From DATJXG01 sp035500455 (GTDB lineage: Bacteria > Acidobacteriota > Terriglobia > Terriglobales > Acidobacteriaceae), in contig DATJXG010000063.1 in NCBI GenBank assembly GCA_035500455.1, forward strand, positions 1-30,578: DNA of 30,578 nt, written 5' to 3'. Numbering within the stretch: position 1 is the first letter of the stretch; each line of letters begins with the position of its first letter. The translations under genes and the position numbers were made by a program. This document shows, one piece after another, positions 30,312-30,578 of the stretch. Below the pieces are notes generated by a model that did no database searches, was not told the origin of the DNA, and was given only the letters and a program-made list of their open reading frames with translations.

Positions 30312-30578
30312 TCAAGGCAAGAGGGTTGCGCCCGCCGGAACGCTCTTCGTCTCCGCGTCTTCGGGACGCCGCTCAAGCTTTTGCAGCAGACGGATGAAGA
30401 CCAGCAGGCAGGCGAACGAGAGGGCGAAGAACAGGATGCCGCCTTTGCGGTGAAGACTGCCGCTGAGAAATGATGGGTCGGCATACATGCCGAGCATGGA
30501 GAGCACGAAGATGCGCAGGCCGTTTTTGGCGATGGTCAGGGGCACGACGGCGAGGGCGAGCGCGGCTTTGGTCCATCC
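30312..30578 (-). CDS. Exosortase/archaeosortase family protein, C-terminal end (5' truncated by window)
   Basis: The frame is open to the window edge, so the start is missing. The visible 88 residues include VPLTIAKNGLRIFVLSMLGMYADPSFLSGS-like sequence, then LHRKGGILFFALSFACLLVFIRLLQKL. This matches the end of exosortases, membrane cysteine transpeptidases that process PEP-CTERM-type sorting signals. The conserved Arg (in NGLRIF) and His (in LHRKGG) of the proposed Cys-Arg-His active site are both here; the Cys would lie outside the window. Exosortases commonly sit among exopolysaccharide genes, consistent with the rfb genes nearby. Confidence 0.85.
   Translation of the reverse strand, partial: GWTKAALALAVVPLTIAKNGLRIFVLSMLGMYADPSFLSGSLHRKGGILFFALSFACLLVFIRLLQKLERRPEDAETKSVPAGATLLP

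Overview
The window reads as a bacterial chromosome segment of high GC content. It most likely comes from an Acidobacteriota (Terriglobia/Koribacter-like) genome. The evidence is the gene content (a bacterial alpha-2-macroglobulin, a lipoprotein with paired DUF1566 domains, a BshB1-type deacetylase, an exosortase) and the unusually dense intergenic palindromic repeats. This placement is inference; no rRNA or tRNA gene is present to confirm it.

Layout. (1) 2-3330 (+): the C-terminal part of an alpha-2-macroglobulin-like protein and a small membrane protein. (2) 6077-3442 (-): a short penicillin-binding transpeptidase whose stop overlaps the start of a secreted SpoIID/LytB protein that also carries an HExxH metallopeptidase-like tail. 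(3) 12152-6307 (-): a D-serine-dehydratase-type PLP enzyme, an MFS permease, an enolase-superfamily sugar-acid dehydratase, a GguC/AraD1-type FAH-fold protein and a beta-hydroxyacid dehydrogenase. (4) 12312-15605 (+), divergent from (3): N-acyl-D-amino-acid deacylase, RidA and a GntP-family permease. With the PLP enzyme these form a coherent D-amino-acid scavenging set: import, deacylation, deamination and hydrolysis of the reactive enamine product. (5) 15951-23856: FAD monooxygenase, glycogen synthase, 16S rRNA dimethyltransferase, DUF1566 lipoprotein, an exported hypothetical, TsaE and TruB. (6) 23964-26673 (+): rhomboid protease, a fluoride riboswitch with crcB and DUF190, and a BshB1-like deacetylase. 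(7) 30578-26815 (-): C-terminus of an exosortase, an orphan antitoxin-like protein, and rfbB-rfbA-rfbC for dTDP-rhamnose precursors. No rfbD is in the window.

The most distinctive feature is the repeat landscape. At least ten gaps carry imperfect palindromes. Many are built from 9-nt units (CTTTGCGTT, CCTCGGCGN and CCTTCGTGN types) with an AT-rich centre. Others are a TTCACCAC...GTGGTGAA element in two copies sharing an exact 23-nt core, a GCCGGCGGGACGCCGGCGCTAC element, and TCGTCGG tandem repeats. Several have entered genes: they appear as an extra segment of about 54 residues inside the BshB1-like protein, as the N-terminal extension of RfbC, and as the stop codons of glgA and the D-aminoacylase. 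Behind the GntP permease a tandem duplication has copied the 3' end of the gene together with the adjacent hairpin element.
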